From positions 1,261,683 through 1,325,682 of the forward strand of contig JAREIK010003007.1 in assembly GCA_029783825.1 (NCBI GenBank): DNA of 64,000 nt, in the 5' to 3' direction. The translations under genes were made by a program, and so were the position numbers. Shown here one piece after another: positions 23,566 to 36,154 of the stretch (the stretch's first letter is position 1; every line of letters begins with the position of its first letter). The notes below the pieces were generated by a model. The model saw nothing but the letters and a program-made list of their open reading frames with translations. It searched no databases and was not told the DNA's origin. The DNA comes from Sapria himalayana. Lineage: Eukaryota > Streptophyta > Magnoliopsida > Malpighiales > Rafflesiaceae.

Positions 23566-24125
23566 TTAATTATCGGCATCACTATCATCCTCCAATGAAT
23601 TTTCTGACATTTTGTATGATTCTGATGGAAGTTTCAACTCATTTTCAGATAGAAATTGATCATCTCCAATTTCTATTGGGCCACCATTTGAGTCACATAA
23701 ATTTTCTAGATCTTCATCTACATGCACAGACTCAATATTATATATGTCATCTTCTTGGAATGCCGGTACAATAGCTAAGTTTGCACTTCTTTGTTGAGAT
23801 GTTGGTACTACAAAATTTGATCAGCTTTAATTTTGTAAATCATCCACCAATCACTATTATCATGCGATAAACTCAGATATGTACAATAAATATACTTTAG
23901 TGGCTTGAACTGCCATAATAAATGGCTCATATCGATTAAATCTATGTTTATGGTTAACATACACTAGCTTATAATCCAAATGAATCTTTGGACCCACATT
24001 TCGTGTATGATAAAACCACTCATACTTAAATATAACAATCCGATTATTTTGGAGTCCAAGATATTCCAACTCAATAACTTCTATGAGTTGACCATAATAA
24101 TCAATCTCATTTGCATTATAACTTT
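23566..24125 (-). pseudogene. tnp2: DUF4216 end of TNP2-type transposase, left arm
   Basis: On the minus strand: GQLIEVIELEYLGLQNNRIV, FKYEWFYHTRNVGPKIHLDY, KLVYVNHKHRFNRYEPFIMA, then, after a frameshift, an acidic tail (HVDEDLENLCDSNGG..., ...LEDDSDADN-stop at 23,566). It matches the right-arm copy at 35,400-35,940. Everything N-terminal of it is missing: the AT satellite begins within about 10 bp. So this arm keeps only the last ~190 codons of a transposase that is normally over 1,000 residues. Confidence 0.88.
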
Positions 24126-24129
24126 AGCC

Positions 24130-25262
24130 TTTAATGCATATAACACTATTTAAGTGGTTATACATATATAGTTATACACATATAGTTAAACACAATATTG
24201 TATGTTGTTTTACATGTAATTATAAATATAGTTTCACGTGATTATACATATAGTTACACAGAGTTATACTTATATTTATACAAGTAGGAATATACATTTT
24301 TTTTCATATAATTTTATATATTTATAAATATAGTTCTGTATTGGTATAGATATAGTAACATACATTTTTATATACTAATATATAATAATGTATATTAAAT
24401 ATATGTTGTAAATTATATATTTAAATATAGTTATGTATAAAGTTCTTATAGTTATACATATTGTAAGATGCAATTATTTATAATTATATGGTGTTATACA
24501 TATAGTATATATAGTTATAAATAGTTATATATATATTTAAACAAATAATTATATATAGATATATTCATACAAGTAGTTATAAGTAGTTATACATAAATGT
24601 TTACAAAGTTATAAAAAATATATAGATTTATATATATGTATACATATTTAGAATATAGTTATATTTAATTATATGGAGTTTTATATAGTTATACAAATAT
24701 TTATATATAGTTATACACATATAGTTAAACATAATGTTATATGTTGTTATACATGTAATTATAAATATTTTTACATGTGGTTATACATATAGTTACACAT
24801 ATAGTTATACTTATATTTATACATGTAGGTATATATATTTTTTCATATTATTTTATATATTTATAAATATAGTTATGTATAGGCATAGATATAGTAAAAT
24901 ACATTTTTATTTACTAATATATAAAATGTATATTAAATATATGTTGTAAATTATATATTTAAATATAATTATGTACAAAGTTGTTATAGTTATACATATC
25001 GTAGATACAATTATTTATAGTTATATGTTATTATACATATAGTATATATAGTTATAAATAGATATATTCATATCAAGTTGTTATAAGTAGTCATACATAA
25101 GTGTATACGAAGTTATAAACAAATATATAGATTCACATATATGTATACGTATATGTATACATAGTTACAAATATAGTTATATTTAATTATATAAAGTTTT
25201 ATATAGTTATACAAATATTTATATATAGTTATACACAAATAGTTAAACATAATGTTGTATGT
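24130..25262. repeat. AT-rich satellite, left arm
   Basis: Same family as at 2,880-4,860. The landmark TTATACATAT(T/C)GTA(A)GAT recurs at 24,452 and 24,990, a period of about 538 bp. It abuts the truncated transposase on one side and the captured gene piece on the other. Confidence 0.85.
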
Positions 25263-25671
25263 TTTTTTTGGATCAACACTTTTTAACCTCAAATTATTTT
25301 CAAACACTGTTATGCTAGTTCAGAATACAAATCCCATGTGTACATGTACATCCGTGAGAGGGCATGTACACTTCCAACAAGAAATAAATAGCTATCAGCA
25401 ATATCTAAAGCCATCTATCCTATCAACAAGAGAAAACAAATAAATTAACAGGTTCCATACACATTACTCACACTATTATCATTGAATGAAAATAATAATA
25501 GGCTAAAACAGGATGGCAGTCATCTAGCAATTTTTTTTGTATACACTTCTATTCAAAAACATGATGTACTTCAAGGTTACCCATCCAGAGTCATGCCATC
25601 CTGGCCCTCCAACTAGAAGGATAACCTGAATCTTGGCATCAAATAGGTCAAGCCAAGGTTGCAAATGCATG
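25263..25671 (-). other. Probable 3' UTR of captured gene piece
   Basis: Mixed-composition, gene-like DNA following the stop codon of the fragment at 25,672-26,063 on the minus strand. It is not repeated elsewhere in the window. No domain or RNA is recognised. Confidence 0.35.
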
Positions 25672-26063
25672 TTAGTTCTTAAATGGATGCTCACTAGGTT
25701 TAGCAGGATCGTGCATCACCCTGAAATTAACAGGCAAAAGAAATGCGTTAGAAACCGGTCTGGGATCCCAATGCTGATGGCCTAGTAAAGATGGAAGGGC
25801 CATACAATCACTGGGAACAATCGAAATACTTGCAACAAGTGAGGTTGGAATGTGAGTTGATGGCGGCCTTGTTGGCTTTAAAGTAGATGGACAGAAAAGT
25901 TTATTGTTCTGTGGGCACCAATCGGGCATGTCATCATCAATGTCAAAGAGCTTCTTCTATGGCATTCTGTTCAAGAGAACTTGTTTTTCTTTCAAACTTA
26001 GTAGTGCATGAACCTTGCATTTGGTAACTTGTTTGTGCGTGGGAATCACTTGAGCAGAGATAA
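25672..26063 (-). pseudogene. Captured host gene 3' coding fragment, unidentified
   Basis: A minus-strand frame runs from the edge of the foldback element: VISAQVIPTHKQVTKCKV, HALLSLKEKQVLLNRMP, one TAG, then KKLFDIDDDMPDWCPQNN and PSLLGHQHWDPRPVSNAFL, ending ...PSEHPFKN-stop at 25,672. That is about 130 codons with a single in-frame stop in an extremely AT-rich setting, with normal amino-acid composition, so it is very likely host-derived coding sequence. I do not recognise the family. Its 5' part is cut exactly by the CACTA terminus at 26,064. The three exons inside that element (28,120-29,100) have the same strand, and exon 3 ends in phase 0 as this piece requires, so both could come from one gene. 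Confidence 0.5.
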
Positions 26064-27985
26064 CACTACAAGAAAATATTAATTTAGCTAGGAAATTTTA
26101 GCTGGTGATCAATAACTAGCTAAATTGTAAGAGATTAGCTAGGGAATAGCAAGGGATTTATGATTTTTTTTGAAAAAAAAATAGCAACGGATTAGCGACG
26201 GATTAGCGAAAATTTTTTTTGAAAATTCCGCTCAAAAAAAGTGGGGATTTTAGTGACGAATTGAGCGACAGATTAACGACACAAAATTTTCGTAAATTCT
26301 GCTTAAAAAAAAGAGGGGATTTTAGTGATAGATATTACGATAGAATATACCTCACTAATAAAATCATGAAATTAGTGACGGAATTAGCAACAAATTTTTC
26401 CTAGCTAATTTTTAGCGACGAAATTAGCGATGAATTTTCCATTACTAACAAAATCAATGATTTAGTGACGAATTTTTCCTTGCTAATAAAATCCATGATT
26501 TAGAAACGGATTTAGCGATGAATTTTTCATTGCTAATAAAATCCATGATTTAGCGACGAATTTTCTCTTGCTAATAAAATCCATGATTTAGCTACAGATT
26601 TAGTAATGGATTTTCCCTTTCTAATAAAATCCTTGATTTAGGGACGGACTTAGTGACAGATTTTCTCTTGCTAATAAAATCCATGATTTAGTGATGGATT
26701 TTCCTTTGCTAATAAAATCTATGATTTAGTGACAGATTAATCGATGGATTTTTCCTTGGTAATCAAATCCATGATTTGGTGATGGATTTAGCGACGGATT
26801 TTCTATTGCTAATATAATCCATGATTTAGCGACGAATTTTTCCTTGTTAATAAAATCCATGATTTAACGATAGATTTAGAGACAGACTATCCCTAGGTAA
26901 TAAAATCTTTATTTTAGATACTGATTTAGTGAGCAAATATTCCTAACTAATTAAATCCATAAATTAGTGATGGAATTTCATGAGAAAATAAAATCCTTAA
27001 TTTTGCCATGGATTTAGGGATGGAATTTCACTAAATAATAAAATACGTAATTTAGCTACGGATTTAGCGATGGTATTTCCTAGCCATTATTTAATTATAT
27101 AATTTTTTTTATTAATTATTTGTATTAAAATTTTATTTAATTTTGTTTATTAAATTTATGTTATTAGTCTATAGATGAGCAATCCTTGAAACACGCATTC
27201 TCCTCATTAAATAAAAAAAATTGATATTATAAATAATTAATTTAAAATATATAAAAATACAAAAAATAATTATATTAATAAAGACTAAAATAACTATTTT
27301 TATGATGTATTAATTTTTTAAAAAATTATAGAAACAAATTTACTAAATTTTTATTTAAGAAATTAAAGAATTTAAATTAAAGTAACATTAAATAATTAAT
27401 TCATTAAGTATAATAATTTTTTCGATAATCTAAAAATTAAATTAACATACATTAAAATTTATACTTATTTATATGTAAATTAATTCAATGTATGATAAAA
27501 TAGTAAATATTTTCAAAAATATCTGAATTGATGAATAAACTTGTAAATATTAATATTATTATAAGTATTAAAAAATTTTATGATTATAGATAACTTTTAA
27601 AAAAATAAATAATACAAATCATGAAAATCTTGAAATATAATAAAAATATAATTTTTTCAATAAAGTTAAAAGAAAATAAAATAATAATTATAAAAACATG
27701 TATAGATGTTTAATCCTACAAAAATTTATAAAAATTAAACAATTGAGTAATATTTTTACAATTAGCTTTAAACATTAATTTTTTATTTCATATTATCTTT
27801 GTAAAAATAAATATGGATTCTTAAAAATTTATAACCATAAAATATAAATTTTTATAGATTTTTTAACATTAAGAGTATTTTATAACTTTTAGGTGAGTGG
27901 CTAGAAGACAAATCATCTTTTCATTCATGTCTTATTATATGAAGTTTGTTAATTTCATACCTATTTGATATTTTTTTAATGCAAT
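26064..27985 (+). repeat. Left inverted arm of foldback element
   Basis: Terminal 130 bp, then about thirteen copies of a 50-60 bp subterminal unit containing AAATCCATGATTTAGCGACG and TTTTTCCTTGCTAATA (26,350-27,085), then AT-rich DNA matching 13,000-14,060 and 29,390-30,350 inverted. Confidence 0.85.
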
Positions 27986-28119
27986 AAGTTACAAGGAACG
28001 TCCTACCAAGCACATCCATTATGTTTATGATCATATTTTTTTTTAATTCAGAGATCATCAATGCTATCTTTCGTTTTGATCTAGTCCACCCTAACCATTA
28101 TAGCTCATAAAGTACTAAC

Positions 28120-29100
28120 CTTGGACTGGCCATCAAATTTTATGGGCAACAACTCCGATGAAGCTTCATGTTCATGATCAGGTGTTAAAATAACAAATCC
28201 ATCAACCAGGAGTGAAATGAATTTCTCATTTCTGTTAATAACCTACAACTCAAGACCCACCGTGTCCGGCATAACTTAAAAATTGAAAAGCAAAACTTTA
28301 AACCATTTTGATGGTAGATGTAGTTATATATAGTTTTTCATGTATTTATATATATTTAGACATATGGCTATGTATAGGTATTGATGTAGATAACTACATT
28401 TATATATAGTAATATGTTGATATACATATTGTTAAATACATTTATATATAGTTATATATATATATATATGTCTGTATATGTATATTAAATTTATGTTATT
28501 ATATTTATATATAGTTATGTATACTATTTTAATAGTTATATATCTAGTAAAATACACTTATATATATTTATGTGTTATTAATCTTGGGATTATCATATTT
28601 ACATAATTTATTATGTAATTATTAAATATGTTGTTTTATACACACTGCTCACCAGAAAAATCAACACCCATTTTGTGATTATAATCCAAAATCACAAGCA
28701 TGTCTGAGCAGCAAAAAACAAGGATATCAAGCCTGCATACCATACCTATTGTGCAACCTCAACATCCACACAATGATAATGCATTATATTACACATGCAT
28801 TAAGTATCTATACGAATCAGTGTGTATAAGTAATCCAAGCATACCATTGTTATTAATGAAATATTGTGTATAATATATGGTAATAGTGAGGGTAGATGAA
28901 GAAATTCAAAAAAAAATAGCACAATCCAAACACACACTCCTGCATTAAGATAATCTATGAATAGTTAGGGTAGAAAACGTACCTCAAATCAATAAGAAAC
29001 TCATGGCTTGAAGGAATTATCACTTACTCTACTATTAGGTTATGATGTATCGGTGTCGAGAGAGAAAGAGGTGGAGATGTTTGGCGAGAGTTAGAGTTGT
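28120..29100 (-). pseudogene. Captured three-exon gene fragment in foldback spacer, unidentified
   Basis: On the minus strand, exon 1 (about 29,100-28,983) follows a C-rich 5'-UTR-like leader, has an ATG at 29,004 (MSFLLI-stop) and ends GAG|GTACGT. Exon 2 (28,703-28,653) has a good acceptor (TTTTTTGCTGCTCAG) and reads MLVILDYNHKMGVDFS before TCTG|GTGAGC. Exon 3 (28,274-28,120) reads MPDTVGLEL, one stop, VINRNEKFISLLVDGFVILT and ...ELLPIKFDGQSK, ending AAG|GTTAGT. One reading frame holds through all three splice joins with only two stops. Intron retention means genomic capture. The protein family is not recognised; 28,320-28,600 between exons is AT-rich filler. Confidence 0.5.
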
Positions 29101-29356
29101 CTTTTGGACAACAATATAGTCTTTTTAAAGTTATAAAAATTTCAAAAATGTTTTATTTTTTTTATCAAAACATTAAATAAACAATAAATATATAAAAAAC
29201 ATAAAGTCTCATATTTTATTATTATCAAATTAATTTAAACAAGTCCATATGCATGTAGCAAGTCACACATGAAAACAAACACCTTACAATTTTTAATTAT
29301 CAAATTAATTAAACAATAAATATATAAATAACTTCAAAAAATAGATGTTTGGGCTT

Positions 29357-30942
29357 CCAACTAGAAAAAAAAAATTAAATAGCTACAAAATTTGCAAATT
29401 TCATATAGCAAGGCAAAGATAAAACTATGATTTTTCTTCAAGTCACTCACCTAAAAGTTATAAACTCTTTATGTTAAAAATATATAAATATATATATTTT
29501 ATGGTTATAAATTTTTAAGAAATCATATTAATTTTTATGAAGATAATATGAAATAATTTTAAAAGCATAAAATTTCATATTAATTGATATAATATACACT
29601 TTTAAAAATTCTAAAAATTACTTAAAGCGAGAAGATAATTAAAAAAAGTTATATTTATTATTTTAATAATGATTGAATATTAAAAGCTAATAGTAAAAAT
29701 ATTACTCAATTGTTTAATTCTTATAAATTTTAGTAGGGTCAAAAATCTATGAATTTATTTTTAAATACCAATATATATTTTTTTAAATGTAATGAAAAAT
29801 TTTTAATATTTATTATAAATCAAGATTTCAAATTTTGTTGTACTTATTTTTTTAAAAGTTTCCTATGATAATAAAATTTTTGTATACTTATAATGTTATA
29901 ATATGTACTAGTTTATTCATCAATTCAGATATTTTTGTAAATATTATCTATTTAATTATAAAATAATTTATTTTACATTTATATTAGTAGAAAATACAAT
30001 GTATGTTCATTTATTTTTTAAAATATCTTAAAAAAATTTTATAATTATAGAATTAATTATTTAATATTACTTTAATACTAAATTTTTAGTTTCTTAATTA
30101 AAAATTGTAAATAAATTTTTCCATAATTTTTTTTAAATATTATAACTATTAAAATAGTTAATTTAGTCCTTATTAATATAATTTTATTTTGTATTTTTAT
30201 ATTTTTTAAATTATTTATTTATAATATCCTATTTTTATAATATTACAAGGAGAATGTGCCTTTCAAGGATCGCTCATCTATAGACCATGACATATATTTA
30301 ATAAACAAAGTTAAATAAAATATTAAAACATATAATAAATTAAAAAAAAATTAAATCATTAAAGATTGAGATGAAAATTATTCCCAGTGCAAATAGCTAT
30401 GGAAAAATCCCTAGCTAAATGGATATATTTTGTGAAAAATAAAATTTAAAAAATAATTATTTACAATAAAATATAAAATTGTAAAAAAAAATTCCGATAA
30501 TTATTTAGCTATAGATTTTATCTCAATATAATTAGCTAAGGAAAATCCGTCGCTATATCCGTCACTAAAATCCTGGTTTTCTTTGCATGGAAATCTACGA
30601 AAATATTAGCAACGGAATTTATCATGATATAAATAGCTAGGGTTGCTAAATCTTTTGCTAATTTTCTCGATATATTAACTAGGGAAATTTCGTCACTAAA
30701 TCCATCACTAAATTTCCTGGTTTTCTTTGCGCAAAAATCTATGAAAATTTTAGCGACGGAAAATTTTCAATCAGATCTTTCCATCACTAATCCATCACTA
30801 ATCCGTCAATAATCCATCATTAGTATTTATTTCAAAGTAAAATCAAAAATCCCTTGCTATTCCATAGCTATTCCCTCGCTATTTAGCTAGTGAATGATTC
30901 CTAGCTAAATTTCGTTAGCTAAATCGATATTTTCTTGTAGTG
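29357..30942 (-). repeat. Right inverted arm of foldback element
   Basis: Inverted counterpart of 26,064-27,985 and direct counterpart of 13,080-14,954. The subterminal part (30,360-30,942) has TTAGCTAGGGAAATTTCGTC-like units; the tip is TTTTCTTGTAGTG. Confidence 0.85.
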
Positions 30943-31444
30943 ATATAACTATATGTTTAACTATTTATAACAATATTTACTATATGTATAATAACATTTA
31001 ACTATAAATAATTGTATATTACTATATGTATAACTATTAAAATGTTAACATAACTATATTTAAATTTATAATTTATAACATATATTTAATATACATTTTT
31101 ATATATTAATATATACAAATGTATTTTACTATGCCTATACCTCTACATAACTATATGTATAAATATATAAAATTAAATGAAAAAAATATATATACCTACC
31201 TGTATAAATATAAGATTAACTATTTGTGATGTATAACCACATGTAACTATATAATTATAACAACATACAACATTATGTTTAAGTATATGTGTATAACTAT
31301 ATATAAATATTTGTTTAACAATATAAAACTTTATATAATTAAATATAACTTTATTTGTAATTATGTATACATATATGTAAATCTATATATTTGTGTATAA
31401 CTTTGTATACATTTATGTATAACTACATAAAACTACTTGTATGA

Positions 31445-31477
<33 letters not shown>

Positions 31478-31500
31478 TTATATGTATAATAACATATAAT
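30943..31500. repeat. AT-rich satellite, right arm (inverted copy)
   Basis: Reverse complement of the satellite at 24,130-25,262, for example TATAACTATATATAAATATT and ACAACATACAACATTATG. It begins right at the foldback terminus. Confidence 0.85.
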
Positions 31501-32281
31501 TATAAATGGGATAATACTAATTTGTTGCACTAACTTGAAATTAAATGGCAAAAGATATATATAATATCAACACTATGTAATGACATAGCCTTAGAGTGTC
31601 TATTGGTCATATATATCTTGTTGTTGAAATAAGGGTCCTACTCTTACCTAATGCCAACCTTGGGCCTCAGGCTTATATATGAACTTATGTATGACAAAAG
31701 ATGTGTTATATGATAGGTTTGTATAGAAGACAATTTTTTATTCTTTTATGTAATTCCTCATTCTAACATTGCATTCTCTGTCTCTCTCTCCCTCTCTCAT
31801 TCTTTATGTATCACACTCTCTCCTGCTTTTGCTTTCTATGACATACTCTCTCTCTTTCTCTCTCTCTTGCAATTTTTTTCTCACTTTCTTTCTTTCTTGC
31901 TTGCTCTCTTTCTCTCTCTCTCCCTCTCTCTCTCCCCCATTTCTCTTTCTCTCTCTCTCTCTCCCTCTTCCCCATCTCTCTCTCCCTCTCCCCTTCAAAC
32001 TTTAAATTTCTTTCTTTTTTGCTTTCCTTTATTGTTCATTCACATATTTTGCTTCCTTCATCTAGTAATAGCATGATATTTATTAATATTTATCATCCTA
32101 AAAATTACTTTATCTATTCATGTAAATTCTGAAAATGCATTGCCTCGATAATCATGATATTAAATTTTTAAATATTCATTTATAAGTAATTTTATTTAAT
32201 TATTAGTTTATTTTGAAGTAATTGTATGTTTCATTCAAAATAATGATTGAGCATTAATTTTTGCAAATAAAACAAGGCAAA
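31501..32281. other. 5' leader of right-arm transposase with CT microsatellite
   Basis: 31,501-31,620 repeats cassette border phrases (AAATGGGATAATACTAATTT). 31,772-31,996 is a long polypyrimidine (CT)n tract. No gene; open frames over the CT tract on either strand are simple-sequence artefacts. Confidence 0.6.
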
Positions 32282-35200
32282 ATGAATTCACATCATTAGT
32301 GGATGTACAAAAAGTTTATGAATGGACTTTTGAATCAAGATTTTTTGAGTGGGCTTGAAACATTCATCAATTTTGCATGTAGTAAATCGAGATGGATAGA
32401 TTGAAAAAAAATTAAGCATCCGTGTAATAATCACAAGTGTAAAAATATCCTTTTTCATGATGTAAACTTTATAAGATACCATTTAGCTAAATATGACTTT
32501 GTACCAAATTATTTTATTTGGATTTGTTGTGGGAAAAGTACAATGGCTCTGAACATTGACCGAAATGAGGGTACTGAATCATTTGCATATAGTGAAGAAG
32601 CATCAAACACATACCATAGAATGGTCATTGAAGCTGTTGGTGCTAACTTCAATATTTATTATAAGGATTAACCACATTATCTTGAAGCTCAGAAATTTAA
32701 TGATATGCTTATGGATATATATAATGAGTTGTGGCTTTGTTGTAAAATACATTCACAATTGTCAATTGTGGCTCGACTTATGAGTATTAAGTCAGAAAAT
32801 TATATGTCTAAGAAATTATTTGATTAGGTGACAAAAATGATGAAGGAGATTGTTTCTGATACTGATTTGGTCACTAACAACTTTTAAAACACTAAGAAGT
32901 TACTATGAGTTATGGGTCTACCAATAAAGAAAATTGATTATTATTTCAATAGATGTATATTATATTGGGGGTGGTAGTATTGATTTATATAATTATAAGT
33001 TTTGTGATCATCCTCAGTTTAAGAAGGCACATCGTGTTGCAGATATGCGACAAAAGATGAAAATTGCACTAAGATGAAGTATTTTCTATTAATTCATCAA
33101 TTATAGAGACTATATGCATAAAATGCTATTGAACAAGATATGTGGTGAAATTCTGAGCATGAGGTTGAAGAAGGGGTGATGCGTCATCCATCAGATTCAT
33201 TTGTTTGGAAGTATTTTAATCATATACATCAAGATTTTGAAGCTAAAATTTGAAATGTGAGATTGCGTCTCTGCACTAATGGATTTCAGCCATTTGGCTA
33301 ATCTGTACAATAATATTCAATATGGATAGTGATAGTGACCCATTATAATGTACCACCGTGGTTGTGTATGAAGGAGCAATATTTGTTTTTGTCAATATTA
33401 GTTACAGGGGAAAATAATCCAAAAGACATGCTGTATGTTTTTTTTCAGCCTCTTATAGCAGAGTTAAATCATTTGTGGGATATTTGCATTAATACATATG
33501 ATATCTAAAAGAACCAAAAGTTCATTATGCTGGTGACCATTATGTGGATGGTGACTTTCCTACATATTCAATGTTGTCTATATGAGTACTACAGGACAAT
33601 TCATATGTCCGTATTGCATGAAAAAGTATCATGCATTTATCCTCAAATTTAGTGGTGAACAGTCGTGGTTTGATAACCATCATAAGTTTATATCTATGAA
33701 TTATCCATTCCACTGAAATATAACTACATTTTGAAAAAATAAAATAGGGATGAGGTTGCACCAGCAGTTCGTTCAGGAGATGATATTATGATAGAGATTT
33801 AGAGTTTGGGTCTAAAGAAGGTAACTAAAAAGGATGCTATAAAAACTAATGGACCAATATACAAAATATTTGGCGGGAAGAAACATAGTATTTTTTGGGA
33901 CTTACCCTATTGGAAGTCCAATTTAATTCATCATAACTTGGATGTATTGCATATTGAAAAAAAATATGATTGATAATATTTTCAACACTATCTTTAATGT
34001 AAATGGAAAAATAAAAGACACTTTAAAATCAAGACAAGAGCTAAATTATTACTATTGGCATCTTGAATTAAAACTGAATGAGACAACAAAAAGATTCCCT
34101 AAATTTTGTTACACGCTTGATGAGAAGGGAATACAGATATTGTATAAATAGGTTAAAATTTTGAAATTCCCTGATGGATATGTGTCAATTATGGGTAGAT
34201 GTGTTGATATAAAAAATCATAAGTTATTTGGAATAAAAAGTCATGACTATCATGTATTTATTCAAAGATTAAATACTAATTGTATTATGTGAATTAGTTC
34301 GTCTAAGTGTTTGGAAGGTCCTTAGAGATCTTAGTTTATTGTTCAAACAGCTAACTACAACCACGATCAAAATAAATGACATGGTGAGGCTAACGAATGA
34401 CATACCACTTATTCTTTGTAAGCTTGAAAGGATATTCCCATTGAACTTTTTTGACTCAATGAAGTATTTGCCAATCCATTTGGCATATAAAGTAAGGATA
34501 GTAGGGCCAGTGCAATACAGGTGGATTTATTCTTTTGAGAAGTAAATAAATATAAGTAGTTATGTTTTATTATTTCAAGCATAAAGTAATATTGTAATTT
34601 AATATAATTGAAACCTAACATTATGGTTGTAGGCATCTAAGTTAGTTGAAATTGAATGTTAGAAACAAGGCAAAAGTTGAAGGTTCAATTTTCAATGCAT
34701 ATTTAGTAGAAAAAGAATCACCATTTTGTTCTTATTATTTTGAGGATCATGTCAATACAAAGAATAGATATGTGCCTCGGAATGATGAAGCTCATGTGCT
34801 GATAGAAGAATATTCTGTGGACAAGCGATCTATCTTAAAGCACACTGGAAGAGCATTTGGAAGAGCAAAGAAAAGATGTAATACAGCTGAAGAGGTTGCA
34901 CCATATATTGAGTATGTATAACCAAAATGAATATAGGTTTAATCATAGTTTAATTTTGTCCTTAATAGGAATAATTAAAAATTGATATACTTTTTTCTCC
35001 CTATTTTTATATTTGTGCAGTATTTTTGTTGTGCAGTTAAAAAATAGGCAAACAATAATCTCCAGTAATGAGGTCGATTATATGCTAGAAATCTAATTTG
35101 TGAATTTGTTCAAAAACTATGTGAGAATTATTAAGTTTTAATTTTTTGAATTATTTAATTTATTAGTATCTTTTATTTATCAATATCATTTGTTTAATTT

Positions 35201-35940
35201 ATGCAATAGACCAATGATCCTTTAAATGGAGATTCTAATATTTTCATTCATAATCTAAGTAAAGGCCTATTTAGATATGTGACAACCTATCTTGAATATT
35301 TTGTCAATGGATATAATTTTTACACAATCAGGCATGGTTCTTCTAAAACAATAATGAATTGTGATGTATCCATTAAAGGCTCAAGTTATAGGGAAGATGA
35401 GATTGATTATTAAGGTCAACTCATATACGTTATTGAGTTGGAGTATCCTAGACTTAAAAACAATATGATTGTATTATTAAAGTGCGAGTGGTTTGATCCT
35501 ACACGAAATGTGAGTACAAAGATTCGTTCGGATTATAAGCTAGTAAATGTTAACCATAAACACAGATAGAATGGATATGTGCCATTTATTATGGCAGTTC
35601 AAGCCACTCAAGTATATAATTATACATATCTGAGTTTATCTCATGATAAGAGTGACTGGTGGACAATTGGCAAAATTAAAGCTCTATCAATTTTAAAGTA
35701 CCAACATCTCAACAAAGAAGTGAAAACTTAGCTATTGCACTAATATTCTAAGAAGATAACGTAAATAATATTGAGCCTGTGCATGTAGATAAAGATCTAG
35801 AAAATTTATGTGATTCAAATGGCGACCTAATAGAAATTGAAGATGATCAATTTCTATCTGAATATGAGTTAGAGCGTCCATCAAAAATAGATGGAATGTC
35901 AGAAGATCCATTGGAGGATGATTGTGATGCCAATAATTAA
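32282..35940 (+). pseudogene. tnp2: TNP2/TnpD-type CACTA transposase, right arm, nearly full length
   Basis: This is the most complete transposase in the window. In order: transposase-associated domain (32,303-32,510: WMYKKFMNGLLNQDF, HPCNNHKCKN, FVPNYFIWICCGKS); LSIVARLMSIKSENYMSKKL (about 32,760); MGLPIKKID...CILYWG (about 32,910); TNP2 core (33,180-33,490: HPSDSFVWKYFNHIHQDFEA, NVRLRLCTNGFQPFG, YNVPPWLCMKEQYLFLSIL); DVLHIEK...GKIKDTLKSRQEL (33,940-34,050); DUF4218 (34,330-34,920: PLILCKLERIFPLNFFDSMK, then KLNVRNKAKVEGSI); DUF4216 (35,250-35,700: ELEYPRLKNNMIVLLKCEWF); acidic tail ending DANN-stop. More than ten in-frame stops and some frameshifts make it inactive. A 91-bp intron (34,542-34,632, GT...AG) splits DUF4218. 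Confidence 0.93.
34542..34632 (+). other. Spliceosomal intron within transposase pseudogene
   Basis: The upstream frame ends TTT GAG AA before GTAAAT and the downstream frame resumes G CAT CTA after GGTTGTAG. Removing 91 bp joins RWIYSFE to KHLS-stop-LKLNVRNKAK, the expected DUF4218 continuity. Confidence 0.8.
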
Positions 35941-36154
35941 AATGTTATAATTATATTATAATATTAAAATCAAAGACTTTGCTTGCCACACAGGAAGGTC
36001 AAAGTTGACTATTTAGCATGCTTGAAATTTAGTAAAATTTTATAATTTAAAACATTTATATATTTAGTGGTTGCCCTAATAGTCCAAATAAATCAAAGTT
36101 GTGGATGGTTTTATTAATTTTTAACATTTGTTATTTTTTGACTTAATAAATACA
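35941..36154 (+). other. Intergenic joint with deletion of TnpA N-terminal half
   Basis: Just after the transposase stop, sequence jumps to the region matching 22,560-22,400 of the left arm. About 1 kb that in the left arm encodes the first half of the TnpA-like gene is missing here. Confidence 0.65.

Larger units (their letters stand above)
26064..30942. mobile_element. Foldback CACTA element with long inverted arms (family 2)
   Basis: It starts CACTACAAGAAAATATTAAT and ends, reverse-complemented, CACTACAAGAAAATATCGAT. The arms are long: 26,064-27,985 and 29,357-30,942 are inverted copies, including AGCTAGGGAATAGCAAGGGA near the tips and the AT-rich inner part (27,180-27,960 against 30,260-29,390). 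Subterminal repeats between those two zones have drifted. There is no transposase. Flanking 3-mers are TAA and ATA, so no clear target duplication. The spacer carries exon-like sequence on the minus strand. It is nested near the centre of the palindromic composite. Confidence 0.85.

Noticed and set aside
26061..30945. A target duplication for the foldback element
   Set aside because: Flanks TAA and ATA do not match; a decayed duplication cannot be shown.
31769..32076. Ser/Leu-rich (plus) and Arg/Glu-rich (minus) frames
   Set aside because: Translations of a (CT)n tract, not genes.
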